Below, one piece after another: positions 1 through 7,170 of a stretch of DNA of 15,664 nucleotides (positions are counted from its first letter, which is position 1; each line of letters starts with the position of its first letter). Under the pieces are notes generated by a model. That model did not search any database. It was not told the origin of the DNA and saw only the letters and a program-made list of their open reading frames with translations. The translations under genes and the position numbers were made by a program. The stretch covers positions 1 to 15,664 of the forward strand of contig USAD01000026.1 in assembly GCA_900552415.1 (NCBI GenBank), given 5' to 3'. The DNA is from an uncultured Parabacteroides sp. Lineage in GTDB: Bacteria > Bacteroidota > Bacteroidia > Bacteroidales > Tannerellaceae.

Positions 1-44
1 CGTCCATCCGCATTCGATAGGATTCAGGTTCCTAATATGAAAAA

Positions 45-1445
45 TTAATCTTCATCCGCGAACATCGGGTCCCAAGCCGGCAGGCGAGTCGGTTTCTGTT
101 TCAAAACCTCTTTTACCTTGTCGGTGATGTATTTCTTGTTGACCACGAGGCGGAACATATACTCATTGAACCATTGATCGGTCATGATCAGGTGTCCGGC
201 ATTAGCGCCCGGTCCCCAGCTGTTCTCTACCATCCATTTTTTAGGCTTGCCGTTCTGGTCGAGGTCGACAGCCATCAGTGTCATGGCGTGAGATGATCCG
301 CTGGCGAAGGTCTGGATACGCTGCTTCTTATCCATACCGAAAGTCGTGCCCATCAGTGAGCCATAATCATAATAGTTCACGTCAAGGAATCCACGCTCAC
401 GATCGAAGAACTTACCCACGTCGCATGAGAAGTAGAGCATCGTACTGTCCTTGATCGAGGCGATGGCCATCTGCTTGATATCCTTGATCGGCAGGTTGAC
501 GTAAGTCCAGTTGGCACCATCATACACGTGGCGATCATAATCGATCTCATACAGTTTATAGAACTCGCGGCTCGGGTCGTTCATCAACATGACGTAGTTG
601 TTCTTCAGGTCCTCGCCGACAAACTCCTGGTAGAAGGATTGTGGCGTATACTCTTTAGTCTCGACGGGGTTGCCCTTGGCGTCGCGGCGGGTCCAGGTGA
701 AATGCGTTGGCGGCTCGCCAAGATTGAGGACGAGCATCCGATAGACAGTCCCCAGCATCTCGGTCTTACGGCTTTCCAGGTCAGCCGGCTTCTTCCCTTG
801 CGCCGAGAGGTCGCGCAGCTCAAGTCCAAACTCCTTCAACTTAAGCCCGATGAGATTGCTCATGCGCGAGGTGTTGTCGCTGCTGTAGGTCTCGACCATC
901 ACCTCCGCCGGGACCACGCCATATTTCATCAGCAGGTCGGATACACCCGTGAACTGGCCACCGTCGCCGATCGGGTTCTTAAAGAGCCATTCGACCATCT
1001 TGTCATTGATCGGCTTCTCGCGGGTATCAATAATGCCCTGAAGGAAGAGATTGGCCTTTTCCAACTGGTCCCAGAAGAATGAGTAGTTCTGCGAGAACTG
1101 GAACTCACCCATGTCGTATTTCGCGATGGCTTTCGCACGGAGGACATTAAGTCCGGTGAAGAGCCAGCATCGTCCGGATGATTTCTGGTTGGAGATTCCC
1201 TTGCTCTCGACCTTGTCGGAGAAATAGGTGTCGAAGTTGTTGAGGCTCTCGCTGTTTATCGCCAGCTTATTGATGTTGTTCGCGCTGATCGCGTTGCGGA
1301 TTGCCTTATCCGACGGAGTCCCCTCATAGGATTTTTGGATCTGCTTCAGCATCTCGGGTGAGATGCCGCCGTCCGCTTGTTGCCCATAGGCGGTCAATGA
1401 GACGCTCGCCGCGAGGGCCATAAGGAGTAAATTGTTCTTGATCAT
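45..1445 (-). CDS. Secreted C1-family cysteine peptidase (aminopeptidase C / bleomycin hydrolase-like)
   Basis: This 466-residue protein matches the papain-fold bleomycin hydrolase/PepC family in length and active-site layout. The catalytic cysteine is Cys93 in SSGRCWLF, with the oxyanion-hole Gln at 87. The catalytic His is His386 in SGSSHAMTL, and the Asn is Asn408 in VENSWG. Unlike cytoplasmic PepC of other bacteria, it begins with a signal peptide (hydrophobic residues about 5-19, probable cleavage after TAYG or nearby), so it should act in the periplasm or at the envelope, trimming peptides from the N terminus. It is the last gene of a four-gene minus-strand run, 38 bp after the gamma-carbonic anhydrase. 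Family assignment is firm. Exopeptidase rather than endopeptidase activity is inferred from the family. In family members a C-terminal tail fills the active-site cleft; here the C terminus ends in acidic residues (FADED), so the tail may be altered. Confidence 0.9.
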   Translation of the reverse strand: MIKNNLLLMALAASVSLTAYGQQADGGISPEMLKQIQKSYEGTPSDKAIRNAISANNINKLAINSESLNNFDTYFSDKVESKGISNQKSSGRCWLFTGLNVLRAKAIAKYDMGEFQFSQNYSFFWDQLEKANLFLQGIIDTREKPINDKMVEWLFKNPIGDGGQFTGVSDLLMKYGVVPAEVMVETYSSDNTSRMSNLIGLKLKEFGLELRDLSAQGKKPADLESRKTEMLGTVYRMLVLNLGEPPTHFTWTRRDAKGNPVETKEYTPQSFYQEFVGEDLKNNYVMLMNDPSREFYKLYEIDYDRHVYDGANWTYVNLPIKDIKQMAIASIKDSTMLYFSCDVGKFFDRERGFLDVNYYDYGSLMGTTFGMDKKQRIQTFASGSSHAMTLMAVDLDQNGKPKKWMVENSWGPGANAGHLIMTDQWFNEYMFRLVVNKKYITDKVKEVLKQKPTRLPAWDPMFADED

Positions 1446-1483
1446 ATTTTCAGCTTGTTTGTTTTTTGGTGATAATGGTTTGT

Positions 1484-1996
1484 TTACTCATACCATGAGG
1501 AGTACATGTGATAGTTTTTCGCGATCTTCTGGTTGATCTCCTTCGCCTGCTCGGGATCGACCTTCTTGACGAACTTTGCCGGTACGCCCGCATAGATACT
1601 GCCTGGCTCGACAACGGTCTTGCTCAAGACAACCGAACCTGCCGCTACGATGGCACCCTCTCCAATGACTGCGTGGTCGAGAACGACGGAGCCCATGCCA
1701 ATGAGCGCGCCGTGGCAGATCTTGGCGCCGTGGATCGTTACGTTATGACCGATCGACACGTCGTCGCCAATCTCGATGGTCGATTTCTCATACAGGGTAT
1801 GAAGAACGGAACCATCCTGGATATTGACTCCGTTACCGATGCGAATGGAGTTGACATCGCCGCGGAGAACGGCGTTGAACCAAATGCTGCAACCCTCGCC
1901 GATCTCAACGTCACCGATGATGGTGGCGTTGTCCGCAAGGAACGTGTCTTTGCCAATTTTAGGTGTGAAGCCTCGTACTGATTTAATTAGTGCCAT
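1484..1996 (-). CDS. Gamma-class carbonic anhydrase-like hexapeptide-repeat protein
   Basis: The 170-residue protein is built of left-handed beta-helix hexapeptide repeats (IGDVEIGEGC, IEIGDDVSIG, IGEGAIVAAG) and ends in a C-terminal helix, as in the YrdA/PaaY/CamH branch of gamma-carbonic anhydrases. The three zinc-ligand histidines are visible: His66 in SVLH, and His84 and His89 in GHNVTIHG. The conserved Arg45/Asp47 pair (LRGD) and Gln60-Asp61 are also present. The acidic proton-shuttle loop of the archaeal Cam enzyme is absent, so this belongs to the shorter CamH-type group, in which CO2 hydration activity is often weak or unproven. There is no signal peptide, so it is cytoplasmic. It lies 24 bp after the GNAT gene and 38 bp before the C1 peptidase on the same strand, so it is probably co-transcribed. 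A role as an acyltransferase is less likely because the His triad is intact. Confidence 0.9.
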   Translation of the reverse strand: MALIKSVRGFTPKIGKDTFLADNATIIGDVEIGEGCSIWFNAVLRGDVNSIRIGNGVNIQDGSVLHTLYEKSTIEIGDDVSIGHNVTIHGAKICHGALIGMGSVVLDHAVIGEGAIVAAGSVVLSKTVVEPGSIYAGVPAKFVKKVDPEQAKEINQKIAKNYHMYSSWYE

Positions 1997-2020
1997 ATTG
2001 CTTTATATTTTTATAGTTTG

Positions 2021-2533
2021 TTATTTGAATAGTTTTTGATAAATCTCCAATGTTAATAATTCGCCACCTTTCTCCGCGACCGACCGGATACTGGCGCAAC
2101 ACTCGTAGCCGTGCCGTTTGAAGAGGCGGATACTGGCATCGTTCGCCGAGTCGATCAAGGCGACGGCGTTGGTGAATCCGCCCATTTGGATATAAGGCTC
2201 GAGAAGACAAAGCGCCTCGCCACCGAAACCTTTGCCCGTTTGGTCGGGATGGAGGTAGATCGTTACCTCTACCGATATCCGGAAGGCCGGTTTCTCCTTA
2301 AAACGATTGAAGTAGCAAAAGCCGACCGCCTCGTCATTGTTGTCGCGGATGAGAAACGACCGGTAGAGCGGGTTGCCCACAGGGACAATGGCCCGTACCT
2401 CCTCGAGCGTGATCGGCTCGATGAAATAGACCGCCGTCGAGTGGAGCGTATAATAATTATAAAGCTCCAGCACGAAGGGCAGGTCCGTCTCTGTCAATTC
2501 GGTGAGTCGTATGGATCGTTCGTTACTCATCAT
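2021..2533 (-). CDS. GNAT-family N-acetyltransferase
   Basis: This 170-residue protein (169 if the second of two adjacent Met codons is used) has the GNAT fold order: an N-terminal strand and helix (IRLTELTETDLPFVLELYN), a central strand with VEVTIYLHPD, then the acetyl-CoA pyrophosphate-binding loop QTGKGFGG at 98-105 (Q-x-x-G-x-G). The C-terminal NDASIRLFKRHGYE segment is typical of motif B. The Tyr/Phe-rich N-terminal half and the DSANDASIRLFKRHGY segment resemble the phosphinothricin/RimI-like acetyltransferase branch, but the substrate cannot be told from sequence. It starts 7 bp after the stop of the Xaa-Pro aminopeptidase and precedes the gamma-carbonic anhydrase by 24 bp, which strongly suggests one transcript and possibly translational coupling. 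An ordinary housekeeping role in modifying a small amine or protein N terminus is as likely as antibiotic inactivation. Confidence 0.88.
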   Translation of the reverse strand: MMSNERSIRLTELTETDLPFVLELYNYYTLHSTAVYFIEPITLEEVRAIVPVGNPLYRSFLIRDNNDEAVGFCYFNRFKEKPAFRISVEVTIYLHPDQTGKGFGGEALCLLEPYIQMGGFTNAVALIDSANDASIRLFKRHGYECCASIRSVAEKGGELLTLEIYQKLFK

Positions 2534-2540
2534 GCGGCTT

Positions 2541-4331
2541 TTAAATTTCGGCGGTCTTCATTTTCAGCCAGGCCTTTTCTTCGTTGTTGAGGTGAGGCGC
2601 CAGCTTTTCGTAGACCATCTGGTGATATTTGTTCAGCCAGGCTCGCTCCCGAACCGATAGCATTGGGACGATGATAAGGCTCGTGTCGATATAACAGAGC
2701 GTCAAGGTCTCGAACCCGAGGAATGTGCCGAACTCGGTCTTGCTGTCCTCTCGTGTCAGGATCATGTTCTCGATCCGGATACCATATTCGCCCGCACGAT
2801 AAAGGCCCGGCTCGTCGCTCGTCACCATACCTGGTTTCAGGACGGTTGAGTTCTCTTCCATGCGGATGCTTTGTGGCCCCTCGTGAACGTTCAGGCAGTG
2901 GCCGATGCCATGCCCCGTGCCGTGCAGGTAGTTCAGGCCACAATCCCAAAGGGCCTTACGGGCCAGGATATCCAGTTGCGAGCCGCGTGTGCCCGCTGGG
3001 AATTTGCATTTCGCCAGGCTGATCGTGCCTTTCAATACACGGGTAAAGTCCTTGCGCATTTGCTCAGTCGGCTCACCCAACGCGATGGTACGGGTGATAT
3101 CGGTCGTGCCGTCCAGGTATTGCGCTCCCGAGTCGATCAGAAGGAGTCCTTCCGGACGTAAGGTCGCGTCGCTCTCGGGAGTTGCCGAGTAGTGGACGAT
3201 CGCCCCATGCTCGGCGTAACCGCAGATGGTCGCGAAACTATCCATAATATATAAGGATTGCTCGGCCCTGAGGGCGGTGAGCTTTTGGGCCGCGCTGATC
3301 TCTGTGACGGTAGCCGTCGGGTCGGCGATCTGTTCCTCCAGCCATTTGTGGAAACGGGTCAGGGCGACGCCATCTCGTACGACTGCCTCGTGGAACCCTT
3401 TAATCTCCGTCTCGTTCTTGATCGCCTTCAACCGGCAGACAGGTGTCGTGCCGTCGATGATCCGGCATGTTCTCGGAATAGCGTAGAAAAGATTTGAGTT
3501 GGTTTTCCGTTTGTCGACGAAGATGGTCCGGCCGGATGGTAGCTTCGACAGGTAGGCCTCGATCCGGCTGTAGTCGGCAATGACGACACCCGCCTTTCGC
3601 AGATGATCGGTCACCTCTTCGGTCAGTTTCTCCGGCAGGGTAAACAGGACGGACTCCTCTTCCGAGATGTAGGCATAGGCGATCCCGACGGGATTATAGT
3701 TTACGTCGGTTCCCCGTAAGTTGAACATCCAGGCGATCTCGTCGAGCGCCGTCAATACCAATCCGTCGGCGCCCTCCTGGTGCGAGAGGTTATTAACCTG
3801 GTTGAGTTTCTCCTCGACCGAAGCGCCGCTAAGTTCGTCGGGCAGGACGAAGAGGGGCTGTGCCGGAATCGGTGGACGGTCTGTCCAGAGCGGTCCGATC
3901 AAGTCGGGAGTGGTCAGGAGCTCGATGCCCCGTTTCTCCAACTGGATGGCCAGTGCTCTCGCGTCGGCTACGCTATAGGTCGCTCCGTCGAATCCGACCT
4001 TTTCTCCTCTCTCCAGTTCCTTGACAAGAAACTCGATGATGGTAGGTGTTCCCTCGATACCCATTTTGTAAAGCTCGATGCCCGAGCCCTCCAGTTGTTG
4101 GGCCGCCTGAAGGAAGTAACGGGAGTCGGTCCATAAACCCGCCTTGTGGGCAGTGATGACGACGGTTCCCGCCGAACCGGTAAAGCCGGAGATCCAAGCT
4201 CTGGATTTCCAATGATCCGCCGGATATTCGCTCAGGTGCGGATCTGAGCTGGGGATGATATACGCGTTGATCTCGTGCTGGCTCATGGCCTCGCGCAACG
4301 ATTTGATACGCTCAGGAATATTCATTTTCAT
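2541..4331 (-). CDS. Xaa-Pro aminopeptidase (aminopeptidase P, M24B family)
   Basis: The 596-residue protein has the three-domain layout of the long aminopeptidase P type (human XPNPEP1-like). Two creatinase N-like domains span about residues 5-300, a pita-bread catalytic domain about 305-530, and a C-terminal M24-C extension about 535-596. All five metal ligands of the dinuclear Mn site are present at family spacing: Asp400 and Asp411 (DSGAQYLDGTTDITRT), His474 (GTGHGIGH), Glu507 (DEPGLY) and Glu521 (IENM). It removes an N-terminal residue preceding proline. No signal peptide is seen, so it is cytoplasmic. The frame stays open to 4421, but a Bacteroidetes -7 box at 4356-4363 lies inside that extension, so I place the start at the ATG at 4331; a second ATG at 4325 is equally possible. 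It leads a four-gene run, followed after 7 bp by the GNAT gene. Confidence 0.93.
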   Translation of the reverse strand: MKMNIPERIKSLREAMSQHEINAYIIPSSDPHLSEYPADHWKSRAWISGFTGSAGTVVITAHKAGLWTDSRYFLQAAQQLEGSGIELYKMGIEGTPTIIEFLVKELERGEKVGFDGATYSVADARALAIQLEKRGIELLTTPDLIGPLWTDRPPIPAQPLFVLPDELSGASVEEKLNQVNNLSHQEGADGLVLTALDEIAWMFNLRGTDVNYNPVGIAYAYISEEESVLFTLPEKLTEEVTDHLRKAGVVIADYSRIEAYLSKLPSGRTIFVDKRKTNSNLFYAIPRTCRIIDGTTPVCRLKAIKNETEIKGFHEAVVRDGVALTRFHKWLEEQIADPTATVTEISAAQKLTALRAEQSLYIMDSFATICGYAEHGAIVHYSATPESDATLRPEGLLLIDSGAQYLDGTTDITRTIALGEPTEQMRKDFTRVLKGTISLAKCKFPAGTRGSQLDILARKALWDCGLNYLHGTGHGIGHCLNVHEGPQSIRMEENSTVLKPGMVTSDEPGLYRAGEYGIRIENMILTREDSKTEFGTFLGFETLTLCYIDTSLIIVPMLSVRERAWLNKYHQMVYEKLAPHLNNEEKAWLKMKTAEI

Positions 4332-4355
4332 GGGTAAACAGATTTTGTTGACAAA

Positions 4356-4363
4356 CAAAGGTA
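4356..4363 (-). promoter_or_regulatory. Predicted -7 promoter element for the aminopeptidase operon
   Basis: Read on the minus strand this is TACCTTTG, an exact match to the Bacteroidetes -7 consensus TAnnTTTG. It sits 25 bp before the ATG at 4331. No clear TTTG -33 element is seen at 19-21 bp spacing, so the assignment rests on the -7 box and its position. It argues against translation starting at the upstream ATG at 4421. Confidence 0.6.
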
Positions 4364-4491
4364 ATAATTTCAGGCGAAATATGATTATTCTCTTGATAGA
4401 TGTCTGTGTTCGTCGTGTCATGAATGTTATTTCATACGGATCTCTTTTTATAGGGATGCGGATGGAAAGCCAATTCCAACCAAAAGACTTC

Positions 4492-4599
4492 CTTATCTCA
4501 AGCCTTGGGATAGTTAAATCAAGGCTTGAAACAACTATCTCAGGCTTTGAGATAATTATCCCAAAGCTTGAGATAAGGATCTCATGCGCATACGAATCC
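4492..4599. repeat. Cluster of degenerate 21-bp palindromic tandem repeats
   Basis: Five related units begin with ATC at 4495, 4518, 4537, 4558 and 4579 (spacing 23, 19, 21, 21). Most are themselves palindromic, as in TATCTCA-ggctt-TGAGATA at 4536-4554 and TCAAGGCTTGA at 4519-4529. The outer units form a long inverted repeat: 4492-4516 pairs with 4553-4577 with only 2 mismatches in 25. In one frame the units read as seven-residue repeats (LISSLGI, TISGFEI, IIPKLEI), but that frame overlaps the start of the aminopeptidase gene and has no coding support. The cluster lies between the aminopeptidase promoter and the riboswitch promoter, which fire away from each other. Its function is unknown. 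Confidence 0.8.
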
Positions 4600-4744
4600 T
4601 TATTTCTTCGGACGCATTGGGTATTTCTTTGTCTGTTATGAAAGTTTTATTGCTGTATGTTGATTTTCATGTCCTTATGAATATGCTGTTTGGTAGGGAA
4701 GAAAATGTTTGAGAAGAAATGAAATTGATTTAGCCCCAAAAAGG

Positions 4745-4775
4745 ATTGGCATTTCGAGAAAATTAGTTAGTTTTG
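4745..4775 (+). promoter_or_regulatory. Predicted promoter of the cobalamin-controlled unit
   Basis: The -7 box TAGTTTTG at 4768-4775 fits TAnnTTTG exactly. ATTG at 4745-4748 is a near-match to the TTTG -33 element, with 19 bp between them. The expected transcription start, a few bases after 4775, falls almost exactly on the first strand of riboswitch helix P1 at 4781, so the transcript would begin with the aptamer. Confidence 0.65.
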
Positions 4776-4780
4776 CGGAA

Positions 4781-4949
4781 GATTTAGAAATCGGGCTAAC
4801 GCTTTGCCTGATGTAAGGGAATCCGGTGAGAGACCGGAGCTGTACCTGCAGCTGTAATCCCCATTTTGTTGACTGGATCGTCAATGCCACTGTTCCTTAG
4901 GGAATGGGAAGGTTTCCAGTCAGGGGAGAGCCAGAATACCTGCTAAATC
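4781..4949 (+). promoter_or_regulatory. Cobalamin (B12) riboswitch aptamer
   Basis: Conserved blocks of the cobalamin riboswitch appear in order: GGGAATCCGGTG with its CCGG partner (from about 4817), GCTGTACCTGCAGCTGTAA at 4839-4857, GCCACTG and GGGAAGG in the central arm (about 4886-4912), and the B12 box AGCCAGAATACCTGC at 4929-4943. The ends are closed by a perfect 7-bp P1 helix, GATTTAG at 4781-4787 with CTAAATC at 4943-4949. GACTGG (4871-4876) and CCAGTC (4916-4921) close the central arm. It lies about 120 nt upstream of a BtuB-like receptor gene, the usual target in Bacteroidetes. Binding of cobalamin should repress the downstream receptor and chelatase genes. Boundaries come from the P1 pairing and are good to a few bases. 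Confidence 0.93.
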
Positions 4950-4988
4950 ATAAATAACGAACACCAAGCTTCCAGGATTAGGAGTTAG

Positions 4989-5016
4989 TGTCTATCATTA
5001 GTTTCAGAACTAGACA
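4989..5016 (+). promoter_or_regulatory. Small hairpin in the riboswitch expression region
   Basis: TGTCTA at 4989-4994 can pair with TAGACA at 5011-5016, leaving a 16-nt loop. It lies between the aptamer and the start-codon hairpin and may belong to the switching region. It could also be chance, as the stem is only 6 bp. Confidence 0.3.
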
Positions 5017-5036
5017 TACTTACGGCAGGGACTTGA

Positions 5037-5065
5037 TGTTTTATTTTACGAACTAAAATAAAACA
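5037..5065 (+). promoter_or_regulatory. AT-rich hairpin at the btuB start; likely translational expression platform
   Basis: A perfect 12-bp stem is formed by TGTTTTATTTTA at 5037-5048 and TAAAATAAAACA at 5054-5065, around the loop CGAAC. It ends only 5 nt before the ATG at 5071. No U-tract follows, so it is not an intrinsic terminator. In Bacteroidetes, where initiation relies on unstructured A/U-rich leaders rather than Shine-Dalgarno pairing, such a stem would hide the ribosome-loading region. I infer that it is the OFF structure of the riboswitch. The competing ON structure is not clear. Confidence 0.55.
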
Positions 5066-5070
5066 CGCAT

Positions 5071-7137
5071 ATGAGGTTATTGTACCCTTTTACCTTATTA
5101 TTGTTGGCGTCCGTCGCGGATGCCCAGACTTTATTATCGCCATCAGGGCAGGAACTATCGGTCGAGTTGAAGGAGATCGTGGTTACGGGTACCGGAACGG
5201 AGCATTACCTGAAGGAAACACCCGTGCAAACGGAGGTGATTTCCGGTAAGGCCTTGGATCAGTATCAAGGCCGTGACCTTGCGGATATCCTCGAGGGGCT
5301 GAGCGCCTCGATCACTTTTAATCCCAGTGATATGGGTAGTGGTATCCAGATGAATGGCCTGGGAAACGATTACATACTGATATTGATCAATGGTAAGCGA
5401 ATGAATGGCGACGTGGGTGGGCAGAATGACCTGAACATGATTGATCCGTCAACGATTGAACGTATCGAGATCGTAAAGGGCGCTGCTTCCTCTCTTTATG
5501 GATCCGACGCGATCGCTGGTGTGATCAATATCATCACCAAGAAGAATCGCGACAAGTTGAGCGTGACGAATAACAGCCGGGTGGGTTATTATGGCGACGT
5601 GCGGCAGAGTAACGTGATCGGCTTCTCTCATGGTCGCCTGAATACGACCACCTCATTTAACCTTCGGCATACGGATGGCTGGCGTAATACGACGGAAGAA
5701 TGGGATCATCATGAAGTGGTCGATGGCTCGGTTACGAAGACCGTCAACCGTTCCACCAATTATACGTTCACGGAGAATTTAAGCTATAAGGTTACCGATC
5801 GCTTGACGCTAACTGCTGACGCCTCGTATTATCAGCGTTCTGCCTATCGCCTGATGGGGCCTTACAAATATTATTCTTACGACCAGTTTTACAGGAATAT
5901 TGATGCCGCTATTGGCGGGAAACTCAAGTTACGGGAAAAGGATTACCTTACACTCGACCTCTCATACGGAAAGTATGGTTTCTATTATGATTATAACGCG
6001 ATGACCACTACCAATTATTTAGATGAGGAGACGGGTTATCGTATCATCCGTTATCCTGGAGAGCGTGTTTTGCAGACTGCCCAGCAACGATTATTAGGCC
6101 ATTTGAAAGGCGTTTTCCATCTGGGAGAGGCGCATGTGTTAAGTGTCGGGTTGGAGCATCAGGCTGATTATTTGCGTGCCCCACATCGGATGGAGGTGGA
6201 ACATGCGTCGGTTTATACTACCTCGCAATATTTTCAGGATGAGTGGAACGTTACGGAGCGCTTGAACCTGACGGCAGGTGTTCGCTGGGTCTTTCATAAG
6301 ACTTTTGGCGAACGGTTGACACCGAAACTTTCAGCGCTTTATAAACTGGGCGAGGCATGGAACCTGCGGGCTTCCTATTCTTATGGTTTCAAGGCGCCGA
6401 CACTGAAGGAACTTTATGATGATTACGTTGCCCAAATTGGTGGAGGTCCGCTGAAGCATTACCTTGGCAATACCGACTTGAAACCACAAACGTCCAACTA
6501 TGTTTCTGCCGGGTTCGAGTATCAAGATGGTCCTTGGCGGATCTCGGTCTCGGGCTATTATAACTGGCTTCGCGACATGATTGCCCTGACAGAGGTAACA
6601 ACCAGCGCGGAGGATCGGCTGGATGAGATCGAGGCGACCATGCGTTACGCGAACCTGGCGAAGGCCCGCTCGTTTGGAGCGGAGCTGTCGATCGCTTATC
6701 AACCGTTTGATTGGTTGTCTTTCTCTGGCGGCTATAGTTATACCAACGCTAAAGCCCAATACACGGATGATCCGGACGACCCGAACTATATGCTTTATAC
6801 GCCGATCAACGGCACTTCGTTTCATAACGCCAATTGGAAGGTCGCTTGGCATCGGGATTGGAAACGTTATCGTTTGGATGTTTCCCTCTTCGGCCGGTAT
6901 TCCTCTACCCGCTATTACATCACTGACGGGAATGCGGACCCTTTCCAGTTGTGGCGTTTAGATACGTCACACCAACTTCTGAGGAACGATAAATGGCGTT
7001 TAGTCGCTCATGTGGGGATCGACAATTTGTTTGATTATGTTGACCGGACACCTTTCGGCAGGCATCGGGCGACCACTTCGCCCGGTCGGACAGTGTATGC
7101 CTCTCTGATCTTGAAATTCCAAAATAACGCGAAATAA
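5071..7137 (+). CDS. btuB: BtuB-like TonB-dependent outer-membrane receptor, probably for corrinoids
   Basis: The 688-residue protein has a signal peptide (residues 1-18, ending VADA), a TonB-box-like segment at 35-41 (EIVVTGT), and a plug domain about 43-158 with the conserved run IERIEIVKGAASSLYGSDAIAG followed by GVINIITKK. The remaining ~530 residues form a 22-strand barrel with the usual receptor motifs (YSYGFKAPTLKELYDDY; NLFDYVDRTPFGR near the end) and a C-terminal strand ending in aromatic Phe before a short polar tail. The size is right for the BtuB/vitamin transporter class and far below the ~1000-residue SusC class. The cobalamin riboswitch directly upstream makes cobalamin or another corrinoid the likely substrate, brought across the outer membrane with TonB energy. 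Specificity is inferred from the riboswitch, not from the barrel sequence. The chelatase gene follows after 33 bp. Confidence 0.92.
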   Translation: MRLLYPFTLLLLASVADAQTLLSPSGQELSVELKEIVVTGTGTEHYLKETPVQTEVISGKALDQYQGRDLADILEGLSASITFNPSDMGSGIQMNGLGNDYILILINGKRMNGDVGGQNDLNMIDPSTIERIEIVKGAASSLYGSDAIAGVINIITKKNRDKLSVTNNSRVGYYGDVRQSNVIGFSHGRLNTTTSFNLRHTDGWRNTTEEWDHHEVVDGSVTKTVNRSTNYTFTENLSYKVTDRLTLTADASYYQRSAYRLMGPYKYYSYDQFYRNIDAAIGGKLKLREKDYLTLDLSYGKYGFYYDYNAMTTTNYLDEETGYRIIRYPGERVLQTAQQRLLGHLKGVFHLGEAHVLSVGLEHQADYLRAPHRMEVEHASVYTTSQYFQDEWNVTERLNLTAGVRWVFHKTFGERLTPKLSALYKLGEAWNLRASYSYGFKAPTLKELYDDYVAQIGGGPLKHYLGNTDLKPQTSNYVSAGFEYQDGPWRISVSGYYNWLRDMIALTEVTTSAEDRLDEIEATMRYANLAKARSFGAELSIAYQPFDWLSFSGGYSYTNAKAQYTDDPDDPNYMLYTPINGTSFHNANWKVAWHRDWKRYRLDVSLFGRYSSTRYYITDGNADPFQLWRLDTSHQLLRNDKWRLVAHVGIDNLFDYVDRTPFGRHRATTSPGRTVYASLILKFQNNAK

Positions 7138-7170
7138 AGCGGATTGTTTAATAACTAAATTTTAATCAGT

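Noticed and set aside
528..1082. A 184-codon open frame antisense to the C1 peptidase
   Set aside because: It has no recognisable features, and the opposite strand has a complete catalytic set.
4255..4641. A 128-codon open frame on the plus strand containing seven-residue repeats (TISGFEI, IIPKLEI)
   Set aside because: It starts inside the aminopeptidase gene, crosses that gene's promoter and reads through the 21-bp palindromes. Outside the repeat it resembles no protein. The repeat is better explained at the DNA level.
5037..5065. The AT-rich stem read as an intrinsic terminator
   Set aside because: There is no U-tract after it, the stem is nearly all A-T, and it ends 5 nt before a start codon; sequestration of the start region fits better.
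6331..6852. A 173-codon open frame antisense to the receptor gene
   Set aside because: No domain, signal or promoter is seen, and the sense strand is a clear TonB-dependent receptor.
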